A DNA stretch of 64,000 nt, taken from Streptoalloteichus hindustanus. Its GTDB lineage: Bacteria; Actinomycetota; Actinomycetes; Mycobacteriales; Pseudonocardiaceae. Within the stretch, counting starts at the first letter, position 1, and every line of letters starts with the position of its first letter. The notes below the pieces were generated by a model that was not told the DNA's origin, did not search any database, and worked only from the letters and a program-made list of their open reading frames with translations. Positions 20,447 through 29,779 of this stretch are shown one piece after another. A program made the translations under genes and the position numbers. The stretch lies in NCBI RefSeq assembly GCF_900129375.1, contig NZ_FQVN01000006.1, positions 186,001 through 250,000 on the forward strand. Reading direction: 5' to 3'.

Positions 20447-22051
20447 GTGCCGGACGCCGGCCAGCGGCTGCGACGACTGGGGGACGGAGTGGACAAGGTC
20501 GAGGAGGCGAACCCGGCCCTGACGGCCGGAACCATCGTGGTCCGGGCGGCCGACCCGGCCGAGTACGCGGACGTTGGCGAGCTCACCGTGGCGGCCTTCG
20601 CCGCCGACGGCCAGCTCGTCGACGACGACCGGCAGGACCAGGAGCTGCGCGACGCCGCGGGTCGGGCCGCGCGGGCCGAGCTCCTGGTGGCGGTGGACGG
20701 GGTCAGCGGCGCGCTGCTGGGCACCGTCACGCTCTCCGCGGCCGGCGCCGAGGGGACGACCATCAGCCGGGACGACGAGTGGGAGTTCCGCGCCCTGGCG
20801 GTGCTCCCGGCCGTCCAGGGCCGCGGCGTGGGCCGCCGGCTGGTCCGGGCCGTGCTCGACCGGGCCCGCGCGGCGCGCGCCCGGCGGGTCGTGCTGCTGA
20901 CCAGGGACGTGATCAGCGCGGCCCGCCAGCTCTACGAGACGATGGGCTTCACCCGGATGCCCGAGCGCGACTGGGAGCCGGTCCCGGGCGCGCGGCTGCT
21001 CGCCTACGGCTTCGAGCTGGTCAGGGAACACCCGGTGCGGCGGGCCAGGGTCCGGTCGGCGGAGCCCGCCGAGTACCACGAGATCGGGGAGCTGACCGTC
21101 ACCGCCTACCGCGCGGACGGGCTCCTGGAGGGCACCGCCAGCTACGCGGGGGTGCTCAGGGACGCGGCGAGCCGGGCCGCGATGGCCGACCTCCTGGTGG
21201 CCGTCGACTCCACCGGCGTGCTGGGCACGGTCACGGTCTGCCGCCCGGGTTCGCCGTGGGTGGAGGTGGCCAGGGGCGCGGAGTGGGAGTTCCGGGCGCT
21301 GGCCGTGCACCCGAGGGCGCGCGGCCGCGGCCTCGGCCGGCTGCTCGTGCAGGCGGTGCTGGACCGCGCGGCGCGGCACGGGGTCCGGCGCGTCGTGCTC
21401 AGCTCGCAGCACCGGATGCGCAGCGCGCAACGCCTCTACGAGGCCATGGGGTTCACCCGGATGCCGGACCGGGACCGGGAGTCGATCGCCGGGGTCCGCC
21501 TGCTCGGCTACGGCCGCGAGGTGGAGCCGCTGCCGATGCCGGCCACCGCGGGCGTCGTGCGCGTCCGCCCGATCGCCGACGACGACTTCGCGGCCGTGGG
21601 CGACCTGATGGCCCGGGTCTACGTGGGCGAGGGCTACGCGGGCGAGGCGGTCGTGCCCCTGCTCTCGGACACCGCGCGCCGCGCCCGGCAGACCGAGCTG
21701 CTCGTCGCGGTCGAGGGCGACGCCGAGCGGGAGCGCCGGCTCGGCTCGGTGACCCTGTGCCGGGCGGACAGCCCGTACGCCCAGCTCGCCCGGCACGGGG
21801 AGCTGGAGCTGCGGATGCTGGCCGTGGAGCCCACGGCCAGGGGCCGGGGCGTGGGGGAGGGGCTGGTCCGGGCGCTGCTGGACCACGCCCGGGGGATCGG
21901 GGGCCGGCGGGTCGTGCTCTCCGCCCAGCCCACCATGTACGCGGCGCAACGGCTCTTCACCCGGACGGGATTCCTGCGGGACCGGGAACGGGACTGGCAC
22001 ACGTCCTTCGGCCTGCACATGCTGGCCTACGTCCACTCCCTGCGGAGGTAG
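20447..22051 (+). CDS. Triple-domain GNAT acetyltransferase
   Basis: 534 residues consisting of three tandem GNAT domains (about 25-195, 200-360 and 365-530). Each carries an acetyl-CoA loop: VQGRGVGRRLVRAVLD, ARGRGLGRLLVQAVLD and ARGRGVGEGLVRALLD. Domains 1 and 2 share WEFRALAV and LYE(T/A)MGFTRMP(E/D)RD; domain 3 is more divergent. This points to internal triplication. The substrate is unknown. A second in-frame GTG at 20489 has a better ribosome site (GGGGGACG) and could be the true start. The gene is followed after two bases by a BKACE-like gene, so the pair may share a pathway. Confidence 0.8.
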   Translation: MPDAGQRLRRLGDGVDKVEEANPALTAGTIVVRAADPAEYADVGELTVAAFAADGQLVDDDRQDQELRDAAGRAARAELLVAVDGVSGALLGTVTLSAAGAEGTTISRDDEWEFRALAVLPAVQGRGVGRRLVRAVLDRARAARARRVVLLTRDVISAARQLYETMGFTRMPERDWEPVPGARLLAYGFELVREHPVRRARVRSAEPAEYHEIGELTVTAYRADGLLEGTASYAGVLRDAASRAAMADLLVAVDSTGVLGTVTVCRPGSPWVEVARGAEWEFRALAVHPRARGRGLGRLLVQAVLDRAARHGVRRVVLSSQHRMRSAQRLYEAMGFTRMPDRDRESIAGVRLLGYGREVEPLPMPATAGVVRVRPIADDDFAAVGDLMARVYVGEGYAGEAVVPLLSDTARRARQTELLVAVEGDAERERRLGSVTLCRADSPYAQLARHGELELRMLAVEPTARGRGVGEGLVRALLDHARGIGGRRVVLSAQPTMYAAQRLFTRTGFLRDRERDWHTSFGLHMLAYVHSLRR

Positions 22052-22053
22052 CC

Positions 22054-22797
22054 GTGTTGCAGCTCTGCCCGAACGGGGCGCGGCGACTGGACGAGCACAA
22101 CGCCGTCCCGGTGACGCCGGAACAGGTCGCGGCGGACGTCCGCGCGGTGGTGCCGCTGGGGGTCGGCTCGGTCCACCTGCACCCCAGGGTGGCCGGTGGC
22201 CCGGAGACGATGGAGCCGGAGGAGGTGGCCGCGGCGGTCACCGCGGTGCGGGCCGTCGCGCCCGACATAGAGGTCGGCGTCACAACCGCGGCGTGGGTGG
22301 AGCCGGACCCCACCCGGCGGGTGGCGCACGTGCTGCGCTGGGCCGACCTCGGCCCCGGCCGGCCCGACGTCGCCTCGGTCAACGTGCACGAGGAAGGGTG
22401 GCGCGAGGTCGTGCAGGCGCTGCGCATGGCCGGCATCGGGGTGGAGCTGGGCGTGTGGACGGCCCTGGACGCCGCGCGGGTGCGGGCGGCCGGCCTCGCC
22501 GACGGCGCGGTCCGCGTCCTGGTCGAGGTCGTCGACCCGGACCCGGCGGCCGCGCTGGTCGAGGCCCGGCGGATCATCGACGAGCTGGGCGACGCGGAGG
22601 CGCCGCTGCTGCTGCACGGCGAGGACACCGGGTGCTGGCCGGTCCTGGCCGAGGCGGGCCGGCGGCAGCTCGCCACCCGGATCGGCCTGGAGGACACCCT
22701 CCTGCTGCCCGACGGGCGCCTCGCCACCAGCAACGCGGAGCTGGTCGCCACCGCCCGCCGCCTCCTGGGCGGCAACCACACCACGCACCCCAACTGA
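22054..22797 (+). CDS. BKACE/DUF849 family 3-keto-acid cleavage enzyme-like protein
   Basis: 247 residues, a short version of the beta-keto acid cleavage enzymes (usually 270-310). The family start LQLCPNGARR and the metal-binding HLHPR (the two His) are present, then EVGVTTAAW and the acidic HGED near the C terminus. Known members condense a beta-keto acid with acetyl-CoA; the specificity of this one is unknown. GTG at 22054 is chosen because GGAGG is 5 bases upstream, overlapping the end of the triple-GNAT gene, so the two are coupled. Confidence 0.78.
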   Translation: MLQLCPNGARRLDEHNAVPVTPEQVAADVRAVVPLGVGSVHLHPRVAGGPETMEPEEVAAAVTAVRAVAPDIEVGVTTAAWVEPDPTRRVAHVLRWADLGPGRPDVASVNVHEEGWREVVQALRMAGIGVELGVWTALDAARVRAAGLADGAVRVLVEVVDPDPAAALVEARRIIDELGDAEAPLLLHGEDTGCWPVLAEAGRRQLATRIGLEDTLLLPDGRLATSNAELVATARRLLGGNHTTHPN

Positions 22798-22857
22798 CGC
22801 CCGGCCGCGCGTCGCCGTGCGCCCGGCGTTGGCGATCAACCGCCCGCCGGCCGCGGG

Positions 22858-23517
22858 TCAGCCGTCGAGGACGACGGAGACGATCCCGGCGAGGTGGGCG
22901 AGCCGGGCGAGCTCGGCCGCGCGGAACATCGGCCCGCCGGGCCGCCCCACGAGCAGGACGCGCTCCGGGTTGCCCAGCGGGGTGGCGGCCAGCTCGGTCC
23001 CGAGCTCCCGCCAGGTCGGCGGGACCCAGTCCTCCTCGCCGTCCAGGATCGTCGCGCGCCGCAGCGGCAGCCAGGGCAGGTGCACCGCCCCGGTCTCGGG
23101 CGCGGCGCCGCTGGCGGCGAGGCGGTCGACGCGGCCGCCGCCGTCGCGGCCCACCACCACGGCCCAGCCCGACCGGATGATCCTGGGCACGCCCTCGGTG
23201 AACACGGCGAGACCCCGGTCCGGGTGCGCGGCGGCCACCTCCTCGACGAGTTCCAGCTCGCGGTGGGTGTCGAGCACGCCCGCGTACGGGCGCACCGCGT
23301 CCACGACCACGCCGTCGATCGACTCGGCGGCCGTGATGAGGGCGTCCGGCAGCCGGCCGGACGGCAGCTCGACCACGAGGTCGTCCACCGCGACCCCGGA
23401 CCCGCGCTCGACCACGTCCACGCTGAGGATGTCCGCGCCCACGCCGCCCAGCGCGGTGGCCACCGCGCCGAGCATGCCGGGGCGGTCCGGGACCTGGACC
23501 CGGATGAGGAAGGACAC
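22858..23517 (-). CDS. ACT domain-containing protein
   Basis: 219 residues. The first 75 form an ACT domain ([35 protein letters not shown] is the typical beta-alpha-beta start), which usually binds an amino acid. The rest, about 110-219, is a separate alpha/beta region with GWAVVVGRD and a closing hydrophobic strand, not recognised. A homologue sits between ligA and gatC in mycobacteria. It is divergent from gatC and could sense an amino acid, but no DNA-binding or enzymatic part is visible. Confidence 0.82.
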   Translation of the reverse strand: MSFLIRVQVPDRPGMLGAVATALGGVGADILSVDVVERGSGVAVDDLVVELPSGRLPDALITAAESIDGVVVDAVRPYAGVLDTHRELELVEEVAAAHPDRGLAVFTEGVPRIIRSGWAVVVGRDGGGRVDRLAASGAAPETGAVHLPWLPLRRATILDGEEDWVPPTWRELGTELAATPLGNPERVLLVGRPGGPMFRAAELARLAHLAGIVSVVLDG

Positions 23518-23864
23518 TCCGCACGCCTCCCGCCGGCCGTGCGCGGGACCTCGCCGCCCGCGTCTGGCGCAGTCGCGCCGGGCTCGCCGGCGGGACTGCC
23601 GACGGTCGATTCTCGCAGACCCGAGCTGGCGGACGGGGCCGCGCGTCCGAATCCCGGGAGCTCACCGCCGGCTCCTTGACACCGCGACCCGACGGCGGCG
23701 CGTCCGCCCCGCCGTCCCCGGGGCCGACCGCCCGCCCGGTCCCGCCGGCCAAACCCGCCGCCAGCCTCGCCGCCCAGCCCGTCGCCCAACCCGTTCGGGC
23801 CGACCGGCCCGCTCGCCCTAGACTCGGCTGGTCACGCACACCATCGACCAGGGGGTCTTCAGGA
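23518..23864. promoter_or_regulatory. Divergent control region of the ACT gene and gatC
   Basis: About 350 bases without a gene. TAGACT at 23819-23824 is a likely -10 for the gatCAB operon and would give a 35-base leader with the GGGGG ribosome site before the GTG of gatC. A matching -35 is weak (TTCGGG, 19-base spacer). Nothing else stands out. Confidence 0.4.
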
Positions 23865-24164
23865 GTGCCCGCCATCTCCCGCGACGAGGTCGCCCACCTC
23901 GCCAGGCTCGCCAGGTTGGCCGTGACCGACGAGGAGCTCGACGTCTTCGCCGGTCAGCTCGACGTCATCCTGCGGTCCGTGGCCTCGGTGGGCGAGGTCG
24001 CCGCCGACGACATCCCGCCGACCTCGCACGCCGTGCCGTTGACGAACGTCTTCCGCGCGGACGAGGTGCGCCCGGGGCTGAACCAGCAGCAGGCGTTGTC
24101 CGGCGCGCCGGAGGCGGAGGACGGCCGGTTCCGCGTTCCCCGCATCCTGGGGGAGGAGCAGTGA
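23865..24164 (+). CDS. gatC: Asp-tRNA(Asn)/Glu-tRNA(Gln) amidotransferase subunit C
   Basis: 99 residues, the normal GatC length when begun at the GTG at 23865. The frame is open further upstream, but that part is unrelated Pro/Ala-rich sequence. The family core is [22 protein letters not shown], then [10 protein letters not shown] near the end. GatC bridges and stabilises GatA and GatB. The stop overlaps the ATG of gatA by one base. Confidence 0.95.
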   Translation: MPAISRDEVAHLARLARLAVTDEELDVFAGQLDVILRSVASVGEVAADDIPPTSHAVPLTNVFRADEVRPGLNQQQALSGAPEAEDGRFRVPRILGEEQ

Positions 24165-25672
24165 TGGGCGACCTGACCAGGCTCACCGCGGCCGAGCTGG
24201 CCGCGAAGGTGCACGCCCGCGAGGTGACCGCGGTCGAGGTGGCGCAGGCCCACCTGGACCGGATCGCCGCCGTCGACGGCCGGGTGCACGCGTTCCTGCA
24301 CGTGGACCACGAGGGTGCGCTCGCGTCGGCCCGCGCGGTCGACGAGGCGCTGGACGCCGGCCAGGCCCCGGCCTCGCCGCTGGCCGGCGTGCCGCTGGCC
24401 CTCAAGGACGTCTTCACCACGCGGGACATGCCCACCACCTGCGGCTCGAAGATGCTCGAAGGCTGGGTGCCGCCGTACGACGCCACGGTCACCCGCCGAC
24501 TGCGCGAGGCCGGCGTGGTCATCCTGGGCAAGACCAACATGGACGAGTTCGCCATGGGCTCGTCCACCGAGAACTCGGCCTACGGCCCCACCCGCAACCC
24601 GTGGGACCTGGACCGCATCCCCGGCGGCTCGGGCGGCGGCTCCTCCGCGGCGCTGGCCGCGTTCGAGGCCCCGCTGGCCATCGGCACCGACACCGGCGGC
24701 TCGATCCGCCAGCCGGGCGCGGTCACCGGCACCGTGGGCGCCAAGCCGACCTACGGCGGCGTGTCCCGCTACGGCCTGGTGGCCTTCTCCTCCTCGCTGG
24801 ACCAGGGCGGCCCGTGCGGCCGGACGGTGCTGGACACCGCGCTGCTGCACGAGGTGATCGCCGGGTACGACCCGCTCGACTCCACCTCGATCGACGCCCC
24901 GGTGCCGCCGGTCGTGGCCGCGGCCAGGGAGGGCGCCGCCGGTGACCTCGCCGGCGTGCGGGTCGGCGTGGTGAGGGAGTTCGCCGGCGAGGGCTACCAG
25001 CCGGGCGTGCTGGCCGCCTTCCACGCGGCCGTCGAGCAGCTCCGCGCGCTGGGCGCCGAGGTGGTCGAGGTGTCCTGCCCGAACTTCACCTACGCGCTGC
25101 CGGCCTACTACCTGATCGCGCCGAGCGAGTGCTCGTCCAACCTCGCCCGCTTCGACGCCATGCGGTACGGCCTGCGGGTCGGCGACGACGGCTCGCGCAG
25201 CGCCGAGGAGGTCATGGCGCTCACCAGGGAGGCCGGCTTCGGCCCCGAGGTCAAGCGCCGGATCATGATCGGCACCTACGCGCTGTCCTCCGGCTACTAC
25301 GACGCCTACTACGGGCAGGCGCAGAAGGTGCGCACGCTGATCTCCCGGGACTTCGCGGCCGCGTTCGAGCGGGTCGACGTGCTCGTGTCGCCGACCACCC
25401 CGACCACGGCGTTCCGCATCGGTGAGCGGGCCGACGACCCGATGGCGATGTACCTGTCCGACCTGTGCACGATCCCGTCCAACCTCGCGGGCAACGCGTC
25501 GATGAGCGTGCCCTGCGGCCTGGCCGAGGAGGACGGGCTGCCGGTCGGCCTGCAGATCATGGCCCCGGCCATGCAGGACCACCGGATGTACCGGGTGGCC
25601 GCCGCCTACGAGGTGGCGCGCGACGCCGGCGCCGGGCGGCTGAGCGACCGGGTGCCGGAGGTGGGGGCCTGA
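24164..25672 (+). CDS. gatA: Asp-tRNA(Asn)/Glu-tRNA(Gln) amidotransferase subunit A
   Basis: 502 residues of the amidase-signature family. The catalytic Ser-cis-Ser-Lys triad is visible: the Lys in PLALKDVF, the serine-rich [10 protein letters not shown], and the nucleophile Ser in [11 protein letters not shown]. GatA frees ammonia from glutamine and passes it to GatB to convert Glu-tRNA(Gln) and Asp-tRNA(Asn). GGGAGGAG precedes the start. The gene overlaps gatC by one base and the following small membrane gene by one base. Confidence 0.97.
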   Translation: MGDLTRLTAAELAAKVHAREVTAVEVAQAHLDRIAAVDGRVHAFLHVDHEGALASARAVDEALDAGQAPASPLAGVPLALKDVFTTRDMPTTCGSKMLEGWVPPYDATVTRRLREAGVVILGKTNMDEFAMGSSTENSAYGPTRNPWDLDRIPGGSGGGSSAALAAFEAPLAIGTDTGGSIRQPGAVTGTVGAKPTYGGVSRYGLVAFSSSLDQGGPCGRTVLDTALLHEVIAGYDPLDSTSIDAPVPPVVAAAREGAAGDLAGVRVGVVREFAGEGYQPGVLAAFHAAVEQLRALGAEVVEVSCPNFTYALPAYYLIAPSECSSNLARFDAMRYGLRVGDDGSRSAEEVMALTREAGFGPEVKRRIMIGTYALSSGYYDAYYGQAQKVRTLISRDFAAAFERVDVLVSPTTPTTAFRIGERADDPMAMYLSDLCTIPSNLAGNASMSVPCGLAEEDGLPVGLQIMAPAMQDHRMYRVAAAYEVARDAGAGRLSDRVPEVGA

Positions 25673-25875
25673 TGGAGGACGGGATGCGGAAGGCCCGGGG
25701 CGCGCTGATGCTCGCCGGCTCGGCCGTCGGCCTGGTCGGCGTGGTGCGCCAGATCCGGTCGGCGCGGCAGAAGTCCGACCCGCTGATGCTGGTCAACGCG
25801 CTGGGCAACGCCATCGTCGTGATCACCGGTGCCGCGCTGGCCCTGCGCGGCCTGCGGAAGGGCAGGAGCGAGTGA
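25672..25875 (+). CDS. Small membrane protein between gatA and gatB
   Basis: 67 residues, ATG overlapping the gatA stop by one base and the gatB GTG by four. Two hydrophobic segments ([15 protein letters not shown] and [19 protein letters not shown]) flank a basic loop [12 protein letters not shown]; the C terminus is basic. It is not recognised as a known family. The tight overlaps on both sides show that it is translated with the amidotransferase subunits. Whether it anchors or regulates them is unknown. Confidence 0.75.
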   Translation: MEDGMRKARGALMLAGSAVGLVGVVRQIRSARQKSDPLMLVNALGNAIVVITGAALALRGLRKGRSE

Positions 25876-27380
25876 CCGCCACCGCCGAGCTGATGGACTA
25901 CTCCGACGTCGTCGCGCGCTTCGACCCGGTGCTCGGGCTTGAGGTGCACGTCGAGCTGTCCACCGCCACCAAGATGTTCTGCGGCTGCGCCAACGTCTTC
26001 GGCGGCGAGCCGAACACCCGCGTGTGCCCGACCTGTCTGGGCCTGCCCGGCTCGCTGCCGGCGGTCAACGGCCGGGCCGTGGAGTCCGCCATCCGGATCG
26101 GTCTGGCGCTGAACTGCCAGATCGCGGAGTGGTGCCGGTTCGCCAGGAAGAACTACTTCTACCCGGACATGCCGAAGAACTTCCAGACCTCGCAGTACGA
26201 CGAGCCGATCGCCTTCGACGGCTACCTGGACGTCGTGCTGGAGGACGGCGAGATCTTCCGGGTGGGCATCGAGCGGGCCCACATGGAGGAGGACACCGGC
26301 AAGTCGCTGCACGTGGGCGGCGCGACCGGCCGCATCCACGGCGCCGAGCACTCGCTGCTGGACTACAACCGGGCCGGCGTGCCGCTGATCGAGATCGTCA
26401 CCAAGCCGATCACCGGCGCCGGCGAGCGGGCGCCCGAGGTGGCCCGCGCCTACGTCACGGCCCTGCGGGACCTGCTCCGCGCGCTCGACGTCTCCGACGT
26501 CCGCATGGACCAGGGCTCCCTGCGGTGCGACGCGAACGTCTCGCTGATGCCGAAGGGCGCCGAGGTGTTCGGCACCCGCAGCGAGACCAAGAACGTCAAC
26601 TCGCTGCGCTCGGTGGAGCGCGCCGTGCGCTACGAGATGTGTCGGCAGGGCGCGGTGCTGACGGCCGGCGGGACCGTGGTGCAGGAGACCCGGCACTTCG
26701 ACGAGGCCACCGGCAGCACGTCCTCGGGTCGCCGCAAGGAGACCGCCGAGGACTACCGCTACTTCCCCGAGCCCGACCTGGTGCCGATCGCGCCGGCGAG
26801 GGAGTGGGTGGAGGAGCTGCGCACCACCCTGCCCGAGCTGCCGTGGGAGCGGCGCCGGCGGGCCAAGGAGGAGTGGGGCCTGTCCGACGCCGAGCTGCGC
26901 GACCTGGTCAACGCCGGGGCGCTGGAGCTGGTGGCGGAGACCGTCGAGGCCGGGGCCGCGCCGGGCGAGGCCCGCTCGTGGTGGGTGTCCTACCTGGCCC
27001 AGCAGGCCAACGTCCGGGGCGTCGAGCTGGGCGACCTGGAGATCACCCCGGTCCAGGTGGCCAGGGTGACCGCGCTGGTGGCCGAGGGCTCGCTGACCAA
27101 CAAGCTGGCCCGCCAGGTGGTCGACGGCGTGCTGGACGGCGAGGGCGAGCCGGACGAGGTCGTCGAGAAGCGCGGCCTGAAGGTCGTCTCCGACGACTCG
27201 GCGCTGCTCACCGCGATCGACGAGGCGCTGGCCGCCAACGCCGACGTAGCGGACAAGATCCGCAGCGGCAAGGTGGCCGCGGCCGGCGCGATCGTCGGCG
27301 CGGTCATGAAGGCCACGAAGGGCCAGGCGGACGCGAAGCGCGTGCGGGAGCTGGTGCTCCAGCGCTGCGGCCAGAGCTGA
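25872..27380 (+). CDS. gatB: Asp-tRNA(Asn)/Glu-tRNA(Gln) amidotransferase subunit B
   Basis: 502 residues beginning with a GTGA overlap. The catalytic cradle has [11 protein letters not shown], the zinc-type cysteines in [20 protein letters not shown], the signature [16 protein letters not shown], and [14 protein letters not shown]. The C-terminal tail domain (YqeY-like, about 350-500) recognises tRNA. GatB phosphorylates and amidates the mischarged aminoacyl-tRNA. With gltX in this window, it completes the indirect route to Gln-tRNA. Confidence 0.97.
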   Translation: MTATAELMDYSDVVARFDPVLGLEVHVELSTATKMFCGCANVFGGEPNTRVCPTCLGLPGSLPAVNGRAVESAIRIGLALNCQIAEWCRFARKNYFYPDMPKNFQTSQYDEPIAFDGYLDVVLEDGEIFRVGIERAHMEEDTGKSLHVGGATGRIHGAEHSLLDYNRAGVPLIEIVTKPITGAGERAPEVARAYVTALRDLLRALDVSDVRMDQGSLRCDANVSLMPKGAEVFGTRSETKNVNSLRSVERAVRYEMCRQGAVLTAGGTVVQETRHFDEATGSTSSGRRKETAEDYRYFPEPDLVPIAPAREWVEELRTTLPELPWERRRRAKEEWGLSDAELRDLVNAGALELVAETVEAGAAPGEARSWWVSYLAQQANVRGVELGDLEITPVQVARVTALVAEGSLTNKLARQVVDGVLDGEGEPDEVVEKRGLKVVSDDSALLTAIDEALAANADVADKIRSGKVAAAGAIVGAVMKATKGQADAKRVRELVLQRCGQS

Positions 27381-27404
27381 CGCCTGACCCCTGACGCCTG
27401 ACCT

Positions 27405-27452
27405 CATGGACCCGTGCGGTCCGCGGGAACTCCCGCGCCGCACGGGTCCATG
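27405..27452. terminator. Large hairpin between gatB and the lppZ-like gene
   Basis: CATGGACCCGTGCGG at 27405-27419 pairs exactly with 27438-27452, with an 18-base loop that itself can pair (CGCGGGAACTCCCGCG). It lies 24 bases after the gatB stop and before a convergent gene. Confidence 0.8.
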
Positions 27453-27548
27453 TCGTTCCGGGGTTGTTTCCGGACCGCCGCCTCGGGGTTGGTGGTCGGC
27501 GCAGCCGTGGCCGGGTCGATGGCGGTCGAGCTCCGGGGACAGTCCCAC

Positions 27549-27580
27549 GTGGACAGTCTCTTGTGGACAGTCTCTTGTGG
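27549..27580. repeat. 14-base tandem repeat
   Basis: GTGGACAGTCTCTT occurs twice in a row (27549-27562, 27563-27576) and a third copy starts (GTGG). A related GGACAGTCCCAC precedes it. It lies in the non-coding gap downstream of gatB, just outside the 3' end of the lppZ-like gene. No function is apparent. Confidence 0.7.
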
Positions 27581-27623
27581 TCGTCCGCGTGCCGACGGCC
27601 GTCCGCCGACCCGTCGCGCCGGC

Positions 27624-28817
27624 CTAGTCCTTGCCGTTGGCCGCGCCGGCCTTGTTGATCGGGATCGCGACGACCCGGTCGTCGCTGGAGACGGGCTGCC
27701 CGCCGGCCTTGTTCATGGTCCCGAAGAAGGCGTAGGTGCCGTCGGGCGCGATGTCGGCGGCGGACAGCCGCCCGTACCGGTTCTGCTCGGTGAGCTGCGG
27801 CTTGCCCTTGAAGGTGCCGTCCGGGTTGAGGAAGAGGTTGGCCAGCGCGGCCGAGCGCTCCATGGCGACGCTGATGACGCCCGCCCCCGCCGCGCAGCCG
27901 CCGACGCCGGGCCGGTCGGGCCAGTTCCACGCGGGCGTGGCCAGCTTGCCGGGGCGCACCTGGAACAACAGGTCCCGGTCCTGGGCGCGGTCGGTGACCC
28001 AGCTCGCCTTGCCCTCCCGGTCGGTGCACAGGCCGGCCGGCGCGTGCAGGCCGCTGGCGAGGACGGGGGAGTTGGCGTTCGGGTTGTCCTTGGCCGGCTT
28101 GCCGGACGTGTCGACCCGCAGCACCTTGCCGGCCAGGGAGTTCGGGTCGCCGGCCGCCGCGGCGTCGCCCGCGTCGCCGGTGGCGACCAGCAGGTTGCCC
28201 CTGCGGTCGCTGGCCAGCGCGCCCCGGTTGCCGGACCCGCCCTTCGGGATGCCGGTCAGCACCGGCTTCGCGGTGTCGTTGCGCGCGAAGCGCACCACGC
28301 GGTTGTCCGTCGCCGTGGTGACGTAGGCGTAGATCAGCTCGTCCTCGGCGTAGTTCGGGGACAACGCCAGCCCGGTCAGCCCGCCGTCGCCGGTCATGTC
28401 GACCGGGATCCTGGCGATCTCCACCGGGTCGCGGTCCTTCTCCACCCGCACGACGCGCCCCGAGCGGTCGGCGGCCAGCGCCGTGGTCTCACCCAGCGTG
28501 GCCACGGCCGTCACCGGTTCGAGGCAGGTGCCGATCACGGCCGGGTCGAAGTCCTTGCAGCCCTGCGGGGGCTGCACCGACGCCGAGGTCCGGCCGGGCT
28601 GCCCGCCGGCGCGCGGGCCGTTCTCCGGGTCGCCCTCGACGTGCGGCTTCGGCCCGGCCTCGGGCGTCAGCCGGGGTTTCTCCTGCCAGCTCTCGGCCGG
28701 GCGGGCGTCGGGGAACTGGGCGCAGGAGGCCGCGACCAGGGCGAGCGCGCTCACGCCGGCCACCAGCGCGCCCCGCACCGCCGGCCGAGCGAACCCACGC
28801 CTACGACCCCCACCCAT
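27624..28817 (-). CDS. LppZ-like lipoprotein, PQQ-dependent sugar dehydrogenase/beta-propeller fold
   Basis: About 397 residues from the ATG at 28817; a GTG directly upstream (28820) is an equal choice, with GGGGA as ribosome site. The N terminus is a lipoprotein signal: basic residues, ALVAGVSALALVAAS and Cys, after which the protein is anchored outside the membrane. The rest follows the soluble glucose dehydrogenase/GSDH propeller: DGGLTGLALSPNYAEDELIYAYVT, GNRGALASDRRGNLLVATGD, and HAPAGLCTDREG. The mycobacterial homologue LppZ occupies the same place after gatB. Substrate and cofactor are unknown. Confidence 0.85.
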   Translation of the reverse strand: MGGGRRRGFARPAVRGALVAGVSALALVAASCAQFPDARPAESWQEKPRLTPEAGPKPHVEGDPENGPRAGGQPGRTSASVQPPQGCKDFDPAVIGTCLEPVTAVATLGETTALAADRSGRVVRVEKDRDPVEIARIPVDMTGDGGLTGLALSPNYAEDELIYAYVTTATDNRVVRFARNDTAKPVLTGIPKGGSGNRGALASDRRGNLLVATGDAGDAAAAGDPNSLAGKVLRVDTSGKPAKDNPNANSPVLASGLHAPAGLCTDREGKASWVTDRAQDRDLLFQVRPGKLATPAWNWPDRPGVGGCAAGAGVISVAMERSAALANLFLNPDGTFKGKPQLTEQNRYGRLSAADIAPDGTYAFFGTMNKAGGQPVSSDDRVVAIPINKAGAANGKD

Positions 28818-28920
28818 CACGTCCCCACGGTAGGCGGTGCCAGGTGAACCCCGGGTGAGGGTCCCCAACCCCGTGCGACACGAATCACCCCAGGTCCGAG
28901 CCCCCACGCCCTCGCGGAAC

Positions 28921-28945
28921 GTCCCTACTACCGCGTAGTAGGGAC
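28921..28945. promoter_or_regulatory. Perfect palindrome, candidate operator
   Basis: GTCCCTACTA and TAGTAGGGAC are exact reverse complements around CCGCG. It lies about 100 bases upstream of the lppZ-like start and 170 upstream of the pentapeptide-type gene. The shape suits a dimeric repressor site (TetR-like); without T-run or adjacent 3' ends a terminator is less likely. Confidence 0.45.
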
Positions 28946-29103
28946 TGCCCGGCCGAGGCTCCAAGCAATGGCGGGGGTCAGGAGATGTGAAACCGCGCAT
29001 TGCCTTTCCGTCGCCATGAGCCAGTAGCGGCGACAGGTAATCCGGACGCCACTGAAACGGAGCAATCAGGGTCCGTTCGGAACAAAATAGGGAGGTGTGT
29101 CGC

Positions 29104-29109
29104 TAGGGT
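29104..29109 (+). promoter_or_regulatory. -10 box of the leaderless pentapeptide-type gene
   Basis: TAGGGT lies six bases before the ATG at 29116. The ACAGG between them is too close to serve as a normal ribosome site, which supports leaderless translation. Confidence 0.4.
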
Positions 29110-29115
29110 GACAGG

Positions 29116-29772
29116 ATGGACTTTCGTACGTTCCAGGGCCGCTCTCTCCAACGTCCGTCCGTGGACGCGGATGACCTCCAGGAGGATTCGACGGGTTTCA
29201 AGGGTGAGTTCGACCTCGAATCCGTGAGCATGAGTGACGTCAGTCAACCCGGTGTTGTCGGGGAGGGCTCCCTGGCTCGTTCCGTTGTCACGCGGGTGAA
29301 CCTCGGTGAGTCCCGGCTCGGGCCACTGGTGTTGGCGGATGTTCGGACGGAAGACGTCGACCTGTCGAACGCCCACCTGGACTTCGAGACGATCCGACGG
29401 GTTGAGGTCATCCGCAGTCGTGCTGTGGGGGTGCGGTTGCGGGCTGGTGAGGTGAGCGACCTGTCCGTCGAGGAATCCCGCCTGGACTACGCCTCGCTCC
29501 ACTTCGAGCGGGTGAGGACGCTCGTGGTGTTCCGCGACTGTTCCCTTCGGGAGGCCACGTTCACGGGTGACCTGTCCAACGTGCTGTTCCTCGACTCGGA
29601 CCTGACGGACGCCGAGTTCGACGCACGCGCGGCGAGGGGACTGGACCTGCGGACCTGCCGCCTCGACGGGGTGAAGGGCTGGCGGACACTCCGGGGGGCG
29701 ACCGTCAGCGCCGATCAGGCCGTCTCGGTCGCCACTCTCCTGGCGACCGAGATCGGCCTGACCGTCGACTAG
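29116..29772 (+). CDS. Pentapeptide-repeat-like protein
   Basis: 218 residues with degenerate five-residue periodicity, for example DLSNAHLDF, DLSVEESRLDYASLHF, CSLREATFTGDLSNVLF and DSDLTDAEFDARAARGLDLRTCRLDGV. This gives the right-handed beta-helix of pentapeptide-repeat proteins. The N-terminal third is less regular. There is no signal peptide. The gene is convergent with, and only 7 bases from, the putative RiPP precursor; its GC content is a little lower than the core genes. Members of this family can mimic DNA or act as scaffolds or immunity factors; no role is proven here. Confidence 0.72.
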   Translation: MDFRTFQGRSLQRPSVDADDLQEDSTGFKGEFDLESVSMSDVSQPGVVGEGSLARSVVTRVNLGESRLGPLVLADVRTEDVDLSNAHLDFETIRRVEVIRSRAVGVRLRAGEVSDLSVEESRLDYASLHFERVRTLVVFRDCSLREATFTGDLSNVLFLDSDLTDAEFDARAARGLDLRTCRLDGVKGWRTLRGATVSADQAVSVATLLATEIGLTVD

Positions 29773-29779
29773 CTGGTTT

